This document shows positions 11,448 through 23,761 of a stretch of DNA of 36,048 bases, piece after piece (within the stretch, counting starts at the first letter, position 1; each line of letters begins with the position of its first letter). Origin of the DNA: Hypsibius dujardini (taxonomy: Eukaryota > Tardigrada > Eutardigrada > Parachela > Hypsibiidae). The notes under the pieces are model-generated. The model was not told where the DNA came from. It did not search any database and saw only the letters and a list, made by a program, of their open reading frames with translations. Location of the stretch: NCBI GenBank assembly GCA_001579985.1, contig LRSR01004587.1, forward strand, positions 1 through 36,048, written 5' to 3'. The position numbers and the translations under genes were made by a program.

Positions 11448-12254
11448 GATGGTTCGCAACAAAATTTCTTGCATTCCTTGCTCGCTTCTCTCTCTGGCAC
11501 TGCGATAACGCTGGCGCGAGGCTACGAGTGTGTGGTGTGTGTGGATTTGTTATGATTTTTGCCTCCAACCACGCGCAGGTATTGGGCGCGCTTCATACAC
11601 ACACACGTGGCCGAAACTCTGTCGGGTGGGTTACTTCCACGGTCGTATTATAGCGCTACCCGATTTCAGGCATTTCGCTCGTCACTTCAGGCCGTTTAGC
11701 AGTGATCGAGGTGAATGGCTTAAATATCGGACAGCCCTGTAATATCACCACATGTGTACCGATTGTTTTGCATTGCACGGTCCCGGTAGGAGGAGAGCCT
11801 ACTGTATTCTTGTAGGCAACGCAAATCATGGCTCTAGTTCGGGCCTGACAGAGTTATGGCCACGTGAGTAGGACCAGGCAGGTGCGGCAAGTTGAATGAT
11901 ACAAGAGACAGATAGAGAGGCGGATTGTGTGTAAATATTGCGGCCACGCTGATTGGTGGACGATTGAACGAAGGCAGGGACAGCGATGAAAGAAGGCGCG
12001 GCCAGCGAGCCAGTTGTGCCGTGTGGCCCCGCAATGCATCGCCCCGTATAGCGCGCCACTTGGTACAAAATAATCCCGCGTTTTGAAGCTGTCCTTTTTA
12101 ACTAGAAAAAAATTATTTACCACGTGTGTTGCCTCTTGCTGTTAGAAGTATAATTCTCAGTGATAGGGTGTGGGATGCACAAGGTATGAAAAATTTACGC
12201 ATTATGTTGCGCGTGTTGAATTGAAGCAATTTAAATGAACAATAACATGACAAT

Positions 12255-12474
12255 CAAGCAATCAAGCAATCTTCAATACGCTATCGTGCAGTGATACAAT
12301 TAGTGTAATCAATCAATCAAGCAATCTTCAATACGCTATCGTGCAGTGATACAATTAGTGTAATCAATCAATCAAGCGATTTCCAATACGCTATCGTGCA
12401 GTGATACAATTAGTGTAATGAATCAATCAAGCAATTTCCAATACGCTATCGTGCAGTGATACGATTGGTGTAAT
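12255..12474. repeat. 55-bp tandem repeat, four copies
   Basis: Units end with TAGTGTAAT (or TGGTGTAAT) at 12309, 12364, 12419 and 12474, an exact 55-base period. Each has an AATC-rich head and a unique core, TACGCTATCGTGCAGTGATA. It lies about 290-510 bases upstream of the BTB gene start. Confidence 0.93.
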
Positions 12475-12761
12475 CAATCAATCGATCGTCTGATTCCTTT
12501 GCCATCTTTTCAGGCACCACCGGCGGTTCCCATTCACATGTCGTGCGTGGCCTGCCCCGCATAGCCGAATAAGCGGGAGACCGAACGATTAGAGTACCGG
12601 TACGCGGGAGAGCAGCATTGCAAGAATGACTTAGATGGGATGGGACTGTAACTTGGCGACCAGCTTCACATTAAAATGGGTAGTCCTACAAATAGGTGCT
12701 CGTCAAGTCTTACTCACCAAGGAGTCCTTGAAGTAAATTACCAGTCCTACGTCATTCATCT

Positions 12762-13669
12762 ATGTGCAGTCAGAGTGTCTCCGTCAATACCGCGCTAGTC
12801 CAGGAAGCTTCGGTCTATGCGCAAGGTTGCTGCGGAGAACCCAGTGTTGAACGGGATGATGCGACAGAAAAGGCGAAGCGACTGGAGACGGAGAAGAAGC
12901 GACAGGATGAACTGGAGGAACGCTTCAACCGAGGTAAGGTCTGTTTGTCTGTCTGTCTGCCGGCCTGTCTGTTTGTGTCTGCCTGGTGTCTGCCTGTGTA
13001 TGTGTCCGCCTGTCTGTTTGTCTGTCTGTCTGTCTGCCTGTCTGTCCGCATGTCTGCATGAGTGAGTGTCTGTCTGTATGCCTGTCTGTCTGTCTGTCTG
13101 TCTGTTAGTGTGTCAGTGTGTCTGCCCGTTTTTGTCTGTCTATGTTCCTTACACCCTTCACTCCAATCCGACTGTATTACGTAGGGTGGGAGATGTGGGT
13201 GAGCAAAATGAACGGGAACGGCGATGACGGCAGCAGTTATAACTTTGAAGCCGAGGAGCTCGCTGTTCGCCTGGGTACGCGAGTGGATAAGGCGGGGAAA
13301 TTGCACGCAAAGATGTAAATCCATAAACCCCTTCCGAAGCCATTTTTGGCCAGACTACTTCTCTGAACTGGAAGCTATTTGCAGTCTATTACAGAAAATA
13401 TACCATTTCTGGCACTGCAAGCAACACACGGACATGGTTCTGATAGCGGGGACCGCTCGTGAAGAGGTCCATCTGCATATGTTCCTGGCGCATACTGAGT
13501 TTTACGAGAAGATTGTTATGATTCCGGACTCCGAGAAAATGTGGAAGGAAGGCAAACTGGTGTTGGATATGACGGGGATGGTCGTTCCGAAAGCCCTCAC
13601 AACGATTGTCAGCTATGTCTACACCGGTGCGATTAAGGTTAGCCTTGTGCGGCTATTTTTCTGTCTGTT

Positions 13670-13731
<62 letters not shown>

Positions 13732-14613
13732 CCTGTTTACATTTGCGTCTTTTTATTTGAGGTTTTTCTCATACATTCAGTTAACGCTGGACAACGTGAC
13801 TGACATTGCAATGGCCGCCAAGGCGATGGGTCTTCGTCGACTCCAACATCAATGCACCGAATTCCTGGATTATATCTTTTCGGACTTTCATCTGTTCACT
13901 ATTCTTCGAAACGTCCCAGTTGAGCACAAATTCTTTGACGTCGCCTGGACAAAAATTCTGAAGCGGTTTCGCAAAGTCTCCTGCGAGAGTGGGTTCCTCG
14001 AAATGGACGTCAGTCAACTGGAATTGTTGATTGCCTCAGACAAATTAGATGTTGAGGTGTGTTTGAACTACTCAATTCTCCCATTTCTCCCTTAAAACTC
14101 AATTTTTATTTCGTTTTATCTCTTTTTTATTGTCTTTCAGTCAGAATATCAAGCATTCAAGCCGGTTTTGGAATGGATCAACCACGACAGGAGGCGTCGC
14201 GAACAGTTCTTCTTCAAGCTGATGGCGCAAATTCGGTTCGCTTACATGGATCTCGAAGAGCTTATTGCTTGCATGCAGGATGAGGATTTGTTTCGCACAA
14301 ATCCCGAAGCACAGAAAATCCTGGAAGATGCAGATATGTGTGTGAATGGCCCTTTCCCGACGTCAGAACTCAGTTTTGGGTGTTTGTAATGCAAACTGCT
14401 TTATAGGTACGCTACAATGGAATCTATGGGCGATGAATGGACGAATTACCCACCATGGCCTCCCAGAAATGATATAATTAGGAGAAAAGTTGAACGTACG
14501 TCGATTAAGCGGAAGGTAGACTTACAGACTGACAGACAAGCAAGCAGACAGACAGATAGACAGACAGACAGATAGACAGGCAGGCAGACTTGCAGACTTG
14601 CAGACAGACATAC

Positions 14614-14682
<69 letters not shown>

Positions 14683-15203
14683 GTTAGTGGCAGTGGCAGA
14701 TGCAAGCACGGCGCACCTAATTTGTCATGCCTCAGCGCATTTTAATGTTTGTTTGCAGAACGACGAGGAAAACTATCGAGGTTGAGACCGAGAACGAAAG
14801 GCGAACTTTGTAACGAATCTCTTACGGGAGATCTACAGACAAAGTACGGCTGCCGTTACGATCTGTCTAAAGACGATGCTAAAGACGATGAAGACACTCC
14901 GATCCAAGACTCCGTTCGGAACAAGTACTCCGCTAGAAACGCACAGGCAGAGCGTGAACTCTTTGGTCTTCCGGAAATCGAGTCATTCCAGCAAAACCAA
15001 AATCATCTATCGACTAATAGGAAAGGTAAAAACACTATCCTGCATAGCACACTGTAGATTTGGTAAACTACAGTGGAGCTGCTGTGAATGGCGATGTCTC
15101 ACTGCTGTTTTTCTGCCGGTCGATTGGTCTGTCGGCATGCCTGCCTGCCTACATGCCTGCCTGTCTGTGCTATCTGTTTCTCTGTTGTCTGTCTGCCTGT
15201 CTA

Positions 15204-15262
<59 letters not shown>

Positions 15263-15676
15263 GTCTCTCTGTCTGTCTGTTTGTCTGTCTGTTTGTCTGT
15301 TTGTCTGTCTGCCTGTCTGCCTGCCTGCCTATGTGAATGCCCGTTTATCTTACTCGGATCTGTTTTGTGATCTTTCTTGCCGATGTCAGTTCTGGTCGGC
15401 GGCACAGATACTTCGACCAACAGGACCCAACTGTTAGCCCAACTTCGTACCACCACCTACGGGGCTCCTAAAGACTGTCCTCGGCCCGACAATGCCGGTC
15501 AAGTCAGGAGTGGTGGAACGGAATCCTCCAAAACTGTCTCCAACCGGCCTTCCCCGCAAGGCGAAATCATACTCAACAGCGCCTTGCGAGAATCCATTCG
15601 ATATGGAAACGGCTTCCGGCAGGGTCTCAGTGAAATCAGCCTACCGTCATGCATGCTCAACAACCGCCGACCATAG
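12762..15676 (+). CDS. BTB-BACK domain protein without Kelch repeats
   Basis: Eight exons splice in phase: 12762-12933, 13185-13274, 13354-13637, 13781-14056, 14141-14337, 14407-14495, 14759-15025, 15390-15676, giving 553 aa. Residues about 30-58 are a charged, coiled-coil-like helix (KAKRLETEKKRQDELEERF). Residues about 90-215 form a BTB/POZ fold (TDMVLIAG, then VVPKALTTIVSYVYTGAIKL and TLDNVTDIAMAAKAMGL). Residues about 216-345 match a BACK-type region (CTEFLDYIF, VSQLELLIASDKLDVESEYQ, LEWINHD). Such proteins usually recruit substrates to Cullin-3 ligases. The C-terminal 200 residues are basic, polar and low-complexity; only VLVGGTD hints at a Kelch strand, so the substrate domain is absent or replaced. 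The exon 2 donor (G|GTACGC) was chosen because it joins the frame to the BTB core; reading through stops at 13318. The exact start is uncertain because ATG lies beside a possible acceptor (TGTGCAG). Confidence 0.8.
12940..13106. repeat. TCTG/CCTG tract in BTB gene intron 1
   Basis: Begins about 6 bases after the exon 1 donor, on the sense strand. Confidence 0.9.
13661..13736. repeat. TCTG tract in BTB gene intron 3
   Basis: Begins about 23 bases after the exon 3 donor and fills half of a 143-base intron. Confidence 0.9.
14524..14682. repeat. CAGA tract in BTB gene intron 6
   Basis: Same repeat, opposite orientation to the other tracts of this gene. Begins about 28 bases after the exon 6 donor. 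Confidence 0.9.
15127..15331. repeat. TCTG/CCTG tract in BTB gene intron 7
   Basis: Long sense-strand tract, about 100 bases from the exon 7 donor, so less tightly donor-linked than most. Confidence 0.9.
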
Positions 15677-16095
15677 ACGCCGCGCGTCTCTAAGTTTAAA
15701 AAAAAGTCCCTATCAATGCCAAAAAAGGCGTCATTTTTATAGATCCTTTATTTAGTGAATGTGAAAGAGAGAAAAAATATTGCAAAATTGCAACGTCGTT
15801 GTCACTTTCTTTTTGTTTAAGGCTTCTTTTCAAGCACCCGTCAGACAAGAGATTACTGCACAGCGTACGCGTATTCGCGTACAGTTTTCACATGACAGAA
15901 CAGACTAAATGGCAGGTCGAATGGGACAAAGGCACACTCTTGCCTGTTTTATCCCGGCATTTAAGTTCCTTCCGTTTTGGCGTTTCGAGTACTAATTTTG
16001 TCTGTGGAACCGGATGCGCGGTCCTTACCTTCACAAGACCTTGAACAGTTACAAAAAACTCGTTAAAATTTTTTTTCGGTAATCAAATCGGCATC
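15677..16095. other. Spacer after BTB gene, no gene seen
   Basis: AT-rich sequence with no clear AATAAA downstream of the BTB gene stop. An 81-codon plus-strand frame at 15799-16044 has no recognised similarity and is not called. Confidence 0.4.
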
Positions 16096-16266
16096 ATGTC
16101 TGAAAGCAGCGAAAAAACGCCGCCATTTCTGGACTACAAAGGCACCAAAGTGATGCACCCGTTCTATGAGACCCTCCAGGATGTGGAGAAATTCCAGGCG
16201 GACCCAAAGGATGTCTGCATCTGCGGCAATGCCAAGTCCGGTACATGTGTGGGCGTGGTAATTTGA
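16096..16266 (+). pseudogene. Cytosolic sulfotransferase first exon, orphan fragment
   Basis: A 56-codon frame begins MSESSEKTPPFLDYKG, continues DVEKFQADPKDVCICG and reaches NAKSGT. This parallels the SULT amino end: PPLEYVKG, LQSFQARPDDLLIST, YPKSGTTW. Family members transfer sulfate from PAPS, and the KSGT loop binds the PAPS 5' phosphosulfate. A donor G|GTACAT at 16240/16241 cuts within that loop; reading through gives a stop at 16266. No downstream exon with later SULT motifs (the RNAKD region, RKGxxGDW) was seen up to 17080. A phase-compatible acceptor at 16616 leads to about 50 residues ending at 16768 that do not look like a sulfotransferase. Most likely a partial duplicate or decaying copy. 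The usual YPKSG is NAKSG here. Confidence 0.6.
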
Positions 16267-16375
16267 AACTGCAATGATGATAGATGAAATGGAGGAAAAA
16301 CATCTCTTGACTTATTGAATATCCATTTCTTGAAGGGAATTCTTTCATGGCGCCAGGGCGTTGCCGGATCAAATG

Positions 16376-16554
16376 AGACAGACAGACAGATAAACAGGCG
16401 GGCAGACAGACAGATAGACAGATAAGCAGACAGACAAGCAAACTAACAGGCGGGCAGACAGGCAGGCAGACAGACAGACAGGCGAGCAGAGAGACGTATG
16501 TACAGTCAGACAGACAAACAAACAAACAAGCCGATAAATAGACAGGCAAACAGG
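16376..16554. repeat. CAGA/GGCA tract
   Basis: Interrupted CAGA units about 135 bases after the predicted donor of the sulfotransferase-like exon. Confidence 0.88.
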
Positions 16555-17080
16555 AGGGTAGACAGCAGATGTGCCATCTCATGCCGGTTCATCCGGATTG
16601 AGTGTGAAAAACACAGCAACGTTTGCGGCCGAGTATGTGGCGGCGCTGAGGCAGTTCTTAGTTGGGGCACTTTTCCAAGGGCACGAAGCTGAAACCTCTG
16701 GATCGGCATGCCACATCGAACAATTCACGATCCACGTTGTGGAAAAGCTGGACCTGCCAGACCATTAACGACAAGACTCACTCCGAAGAGTGGCTCAGCT
16801 CGTCCTAACTGCAACCCAACGGGGAAAACTGCTTGTTAGCCGGTCTGCTCGGAGTTAAGAGCTGGAAAGTTTGACTGCGCTGTCTGTATTTAGCTTTTGC
16901 AAAACTTTCTGCGACAGATTTTGATTGTCACATGTATGGTCATGCATCAGAAAAGGGTTCTCTCGTAAACGGTTAAGACAGCAATTTTTTTACACACTGC
17001 ACCAGAAGGGGATCAGTCCATCCCCAGAAACCACACAACAGACCGACACCATCACGATTCCGAGTCACTGATTGCAAGAT
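16555..17080. other. Spacer between sulfotransferase fragment and CMC1
   Basis: Contains an open plus-strand stretch (16617-16768: AEYVAALRQFLVGALF, ending HVVEKLDLPDH) behind an ACACAG acceptor. No family was recognised and it is not called as a gene. Confidence 0.4.
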
Positions 17081-17333
17081 AGGGAGGCAGGGACCTAGGA
17101 ACCTAAGGACCCAGGAACCTAAGGACCCAGGACCCTAGGAACCTAAGGACCTAGGAACCTAAGGACCTAGAAACCTAAGGACCTAGGAACCTAAGGACCC
17201 AGGAACCTAAGGACCTAGGAACCTAAGGACCTAGGGACCTGAGGACCTAGAAACATAAGGACCTAGGAACCTAAGGACCTAGGAACCTAAGGACCTAGGA
17301 ACCTAAGGACCCAGGGACCTAGGGAGGCAGGGA
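17081..17333. repeat. 16-bp minisatellite, about 14 copies, bounded by a 13-bp direct repeat
   Basis: The unit GACCTAGGAACCTAAG and close variants (CCAGG, TAGAAA) fill 17094-17320. AGGGAGGCAGGGA stands at both ends (17081-17093 and 17321-17333), exactly 240 bases apart, which is 15 unit lengths. The right boundary copy is the last coding sequence of CMC1. Confidence 0.93.
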
Positions 17334-17890
17334 TGATTGGGCGGAAGCTGCTGCCGCTTTTTGCGCTGCCATCTTTTCGCGGTACGCCTTCGAACCAACT
17401 CGCTCATCCTTGGGCTTCATTATACCGGTCCGCCTAAACTGCGTCCGTTCCCTCAAATACTGCTCAGTGCACTCCTGGATGAAATCGGGGTCGGAATACC
17501 TAAGAAAGGGAATAAAAAACCACAAATTCACCATTTCAAACCCGTAGCGGATTCTGCGGCGGAAAACAGCGACCACTCACCAAGATCCCATACACGTCTG
17601 CATCGCGGTATTTTCTTCCCTGCATTTGTAGAAGCCTCGCAGGCCGTATTCTTTCCCGCACGCCTCGAACGCTGGAAATACGCCAAACAATCACGAACCA
17701 TGTATATAAACTTTATATGCACTGTTTTATTGAGATATGCCCTCCAAGTGCTTCCGCGCAACAATACTCAAACTCGTACGAATCTATCCAGTAGGTCGAA
17801 TGATAAATGGCTTGAGCGAGACAAAAACAGAGAGACAGACATACAGGCAGACAAACAGACAGACAGATAGACAGAGTCAAACACAGAAAA

Positions 17891-17945
<55 letters not shown>

Positions 17946-19392
17946 GTCAGATCATTACAAATAATGGCAATGCAAGATGGCAAACACATGTGAGACTCTG
18001 TTCAGACATCGTTCTCCACGTAGGTTCTCAGTGCTAGGGTCGACAAGACTACTGACAGTTGAAAGTTCACGCCCTGCGACAGATTCAAAAAAGGTAAAGG
18101 ATGAAGGTTTCATAGTCAGCAAGTCTGCAGTCCAGTGAACCAGACAAACAGTCGTCAGAGACAATTAAAAAGACTCCAAAAACCGTTAGATGCAACAGAA
18201 CCATAAAGGGAGAGAGAGACATAGACAGACAGGTCAAAGACAGGGAGACAGACCAGTTAACTGAAACAGTAAATACAAGACAAAGAACACCGCAGCGGCT
18301 AAACTAAACTGACAGTCGGGGGGGGGGACTCATTGATTGCGCTAAAGAAATCTAACCACGATCACCGCAAAAAGAATATTTTGAACTGATGAAGTCTATT
18401 CGATGGATTGATTGATACACATGAACATGGACAAACAATTTACCGGCGACGACGGACGACGGACGGACGGACGGACGGACATTGCATTTATTCGACGCCA
18501 ATAACGGAGTCGGAACAAATACATTGATTGATTGATTAATTGAATTGCTGATTGATATTTCGCACAACCCATCGACTGATTGATTGATTTATTTGTCAAT
18601 AGTTATTTCGCCCAACCCGTAGGCTGATCAATTGATCGATTGATTGATTTAATTGTCAATAGTTATTTCGCCCAACCCGTAGGCTGATCAATTGATTGAT
18701 TGATTGATTGATTGAATTGTCAATAGTTATTTCGCACAACCCGTAGGCTGATTAATCGATTGATTGATTGATTGAATTGTCAGTAGTTATTTCGCACAGC
18801 CTCTCGCCGCCTCTGATGAATCACATTCATGGCTCACATCAGTGATCTTCAATTCTACACTCACGGACCTTCATATTCGGGCTTGCACTTCTCTATCCGG
18901 GTGCGTTCGCGCATAATCTTGGGAATTAATATAGTCTGCTCCACTTTCCGCAGCTGCTGATCGTTCGGATCGCCTGGAAGGAAACAATTTCTCGAAGACA
19001 CCGACGGCCGCGGACCGGCACTTCCTCTTACAATTGTTAGGCAAAATACTCTCCGTAAATTTACTTTAAATAATTGCGATTTTATTTACCATATTGGCGT
19101 CGGTCTCTTAAAGAGATTGAGAAAGAGTCTCTTAAAAAATAAACAAATAATAAAATCGGTAAATTTAAATTTGTTTTTTACGCTATTGTAATGTAAAGTT
19201 CAAACAAGGAAGTTAACACACCACTAAACCCGCTAGGCCCAGCATTCAAAACTAATGTTGAAGTTGGGAGCAGGGAAGAAATGAGAGAGAATCAGACGAA
19301 CCTAATCCGTGTGGTCCACCAGCACCGCCGACCGCGAGGACGCCTTTAACTTCCTTCTCAGTGGCTGGATGGGGATGGTCATGTGACGACAT
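17319..19392 (-). CDS. CMC1: CMC1, twin-CX9C cytochrome c oxidase assembly factor
   Basis: CMC1 is a small mitochondrial intermembrane-space protein needed for copper-enzyme (COX1) biogenesis. Minus-strand exons are 19392-19302, 18973-18869, 17671-17581 and 17499-17319, all in phase, giving 155 aa. Residues 31-58 (DPNDQQLRKVEQTILIPKIM) match human DPADQHLRHVEKDVLIPKIM. Cysteines at about 60, 70, 82 and 92 form two CX9C pairs, the Mia40/CHCHD4 import signature. Next come YSDPDFIQECTEQYLRER and FRRTGI, matching human YYNDPAFYEECKMEYLKERE and FRKTGI. The protein is longer than the 106-aa human one because of a His/Pro/Gly N-terminal leader of 30 residues and a Lys/Ala-rich tail. The last codons and the TAG lie in the border of the adjacent minisatellite. 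It is divergently paired with PSMD14. Confidence 0.92.
17829..17946. repeat. CAGA tract in CMC1 intron 2
   Basis: Near the 3' end of the intron in transcript order. Reads TCTG on the CMC1 sense strand. Confidence 0.88.
17947..18442. other. CMC1 intron 2, no gene seen
   Basis: Unique sequence with a G9 run near 18318. Nothing coding was recognised. Confidence 0.4.
18443..18800. repeat. GACG run and 60/64-bp tandem repeat with GATT spacers
   Basis: A GACG run (18448-18480) precedes four copies of a unit containing AGTTATTTCGCMCAACCCGT with GATT spacers. Copies start near 18601, 18661, 18725 and 18785, and a more diverged copy near 18553. It lies in CMC1 intron 2. Confidence 0.88.
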
Positions 19393-19948
19393 GGCAGTGC
19401 TCCCAACGGGAGAGATGGGAAAGTAAAAATGCCAAAGAGACGAAAAATATCCACCGGAAATAACGAAATAAGGAGATGAAACGAAATTTACATTGTCGAC
19501 AACTGATCAATCAAACGAACGTTCTTGCTTTTGAGTGTGGAACCAGTAAAAATTCTCACAAATCGGGCAATCAATTGAACGGACAAATGCGCAAGCCATC
19601 TCCACGCGGAACAGGTAAATCGAACGTTTGAGTGCAAAATGGGCTAACCAGCGTTCTAAAGTGAGCGATTAAATCTGCAAAGAACGCTAGATAACTAATC
19701 CGAACAAAGCGGCCCTAAAAGGAACAGTTTACCAGTGAAAACGTACTGGGTGATAATTGCCGTTATTTGACTTATGCTGACGTATCAAACCGGAGTTTAG
19801 CACCGGCAATCCTTGTGTTGCAGAAAATCCTGCAAATCATTTTCGGTTCTTCATAAAATTACATCGGACACTTGTAAAAAATCACTCTCCTCCGCATTGT
19901 TTGTCGATTAAAATAATATTTAATTCATTTCTCGGAACAGCGAAGAAA
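19393..19948. promoter_or_regulatory. Divergent promoter region CMC1 / PSMD14 with GAAC words
   Basis: 556 bases separate the two start codons, so both promoters and 5' UTRs must lie here. GAAC or its complement occurs about nine times at 19510-19730 (for example CGAACGTTC near 19515, GGAACAGG, CCGAACAAAG). The same kind of word clusters upstream of MARS1/MTIF3 and PORCN. Confidence 0.5.
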
Positions 19949-22196
<2,248 letters not shown>

Positions 22197-22406
22197 TTTT
22201 CCCCTAGGAGATTTTTTTCGACGTTTTCTGTAAATTTCACAATTAACTGCAACTTTTGTCCCCTCCTCGTGGAACGCTGGAAAAAGCAGGCTTTTTTAAA
22301 ATACATTTCCTGAATTCATGAAAGGGTTGCTAAGACTCACGATGATTCTGTTTCTGCCTGGATTGCTGGACGGACGATCTGCTCTGTGCGTTTGTAAGGC
22401 CGTAAA

Positions 22407-23304
22407 ATGAGTTCAGGAAAAGAGAGCAGTCGCACCGCGCCTCCACCCACCGAACTGGTCGTTCACACTGATCCACTTTCTGCGGATAAGGACGAGCACG
22501 ACCCCATCCTTAAGGAGATCACCAGTGCCGATGGACAGCGGAAAGTGTTGCTGATTCCGTGTTATAAACTGACCATCAAATTAGAGTGTGTACTCGGCTT
22601 GTTGCTGGTGCTTTCGCAAATGATCGGTAAGACAGACAGACAGACAGATGAACAAATAGGCATAGGTAGATAGACAGGCAGGCAAACAGACAGACAGGCA
22701 GGCAGGCAGACAGACTGCCGGACAAACATGTAGATCAAAAAGTAGAGACACAAAAGCATACAGACAAACAGATGGACAAATAAGACAATCAGGCAGACTG
22801 TCATTCAGACGGTTGATCCACCACACTGCATTTCTATTTTGTAATTACAGTTTCAGTTTTGATTTTCATCTCGAATTCGAACATCTCGTCGGGCTATACC
22901 GTCGACAAAGGCTTTCCCGGAGTCTGGTCCGGCCTGTCCGTGATGGCTTTCGCTTACTTTGCCCACCGTGTCGCCCTCGTAGCGAAAGATGACTCAGACA
23001 ACTCCCATCGTGAGTCTGTGGGCCTGATGCATTTTGCCCGGCGTGTCTCCATGAAAGCCCATTTTGACCCGGAGGAGACGTTCAGCCAGGACCCGGACAA
23101 TCTGCTCTACTTTCCTTGGCGGGGCATGTCTATCTCACGAACCCTTCTGATAGTTGGCTCTATTGGAACGATGACATTGTTAACGTTCGGTCTGGCATGC
23201 GCAATTGTTGGTCTAACAGAAACCACAGCTGTCCTGCAGGTAGTGACGATGCGTTGCGGGTCCGCCTGCCTGTCCGTCTGTCTGTATGCCTGTCTGTCTG
23301 TTTT

Positions 23305-23340
<36 letters not shown>

Positions 23341-23761
23341 ACGATCTGTGTGTCTGTCTGTTTGACGATCTGTGTGTCTGTCTTTTTGACGATCTGTCTG
23401 TCTGTTTGTGTTTGCATGTGTCTGTTTGCCCTTCCCTGTGTATTTTATTCCAAACCTCACCTCTTCATTATTCGATTGCCCAAGTTCTTTTTCGCAGGCG
23501 GCGACAGCGGCGGAGACCACTGGAGTGATGCTAGCGATTACGGCCATGCAGGCGTTTTCCGTGGCGCCATTCGGTCTCCTGGCGCTGTTCCTGACTATTC
23601 AGATCATCACAGCCACTGGTATTTTCAGCTACCAATGCTGCACGTTTTGTTATCCGGTTTCGGTCTTCACAGACTGGGAACGAATGACCAAACCGTTGAT
23701 TATATTCCGGCAGGAAGATCTCCCGGAGAAGGAGGAGGGTTCTACAGCGATTCATGTCTGA
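22407..23761 (+). CDS. Unrecognised four-helix membrane protein
   Basis: Three exons, 22407-22626, 22851-23239 and 23498-23761, in phase, give 290 aa. Residues 1-50 are soluble and acidic/polar. Hydrophobic segments lie at about 59-82 (CVLGLLLVLSQMIVSVLIF), 97-118 (VWSGLSVMAFAYFAHRVALV), 171-195 (LLIVGSIGTMTLLTFGLACA) and 212-246 (FGLLALFLTIQIITATGIF). Between helices 2 and 3 is a loop of about 50 residues with DDSDNSHRES and FDPEETFSQDPDN. The tail ends EDLPEKEEGSTAIHV, whose last residues could be a class II-like PDZ ligand; this is speculative. The topology, two helical hairpins, resembles CD20-like/MS4A or other tetraspan proteins, but I see no diagnostic motif and assign no function. It lies 210 bases downstream of PSMD14 on the same strand. 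Confidence 0.78.
22630..22800. repeat. CAGA tract in membrane-protein gene intron 1
   Basis: The intron opens GTAAGACAGACAGACAG: the repeat merges directly with the 5' splice site. Confidence 0.9.
23262..23408. repeat. TCTG tract in membrane-protein gene intron 2
   Basis: Begins about 22 bases after the donor. Three copies of a unit with TTTGACGATCTGTGTG show local tandem duplication inside the tract. Confidence 0.9.

Larger units (their letters stand above)
11068..12761. promoter_or_regulatory. Spacer between divergent Par-3 and BTB-BACK genes
   Basis: About 1.7 kb separates the Par-3 start codon (minus) from the BTB gene start (plus), so it probably holds both promoters and any 5' UTR exons. 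It contains a TG/TC-rich microsatellite and a 55-bp tandem repeat, listed separately. No TATA box or initiator could be assigned with confidence. Confidence 0.45.

Noticed and set aside
15799-16044. 81-codon plus-strand frame before the sulfotransferase fragment
   Set aside because: No recognisable motif and no splice link to the BTB gene or the fragment.
17094-17320. Regular short repeats considered as a CRISPR array
   Set aside because: Units are contiguous 16-bp copies with no unique spacers, in an intron-bearing animal locus. This is a minisatellite.
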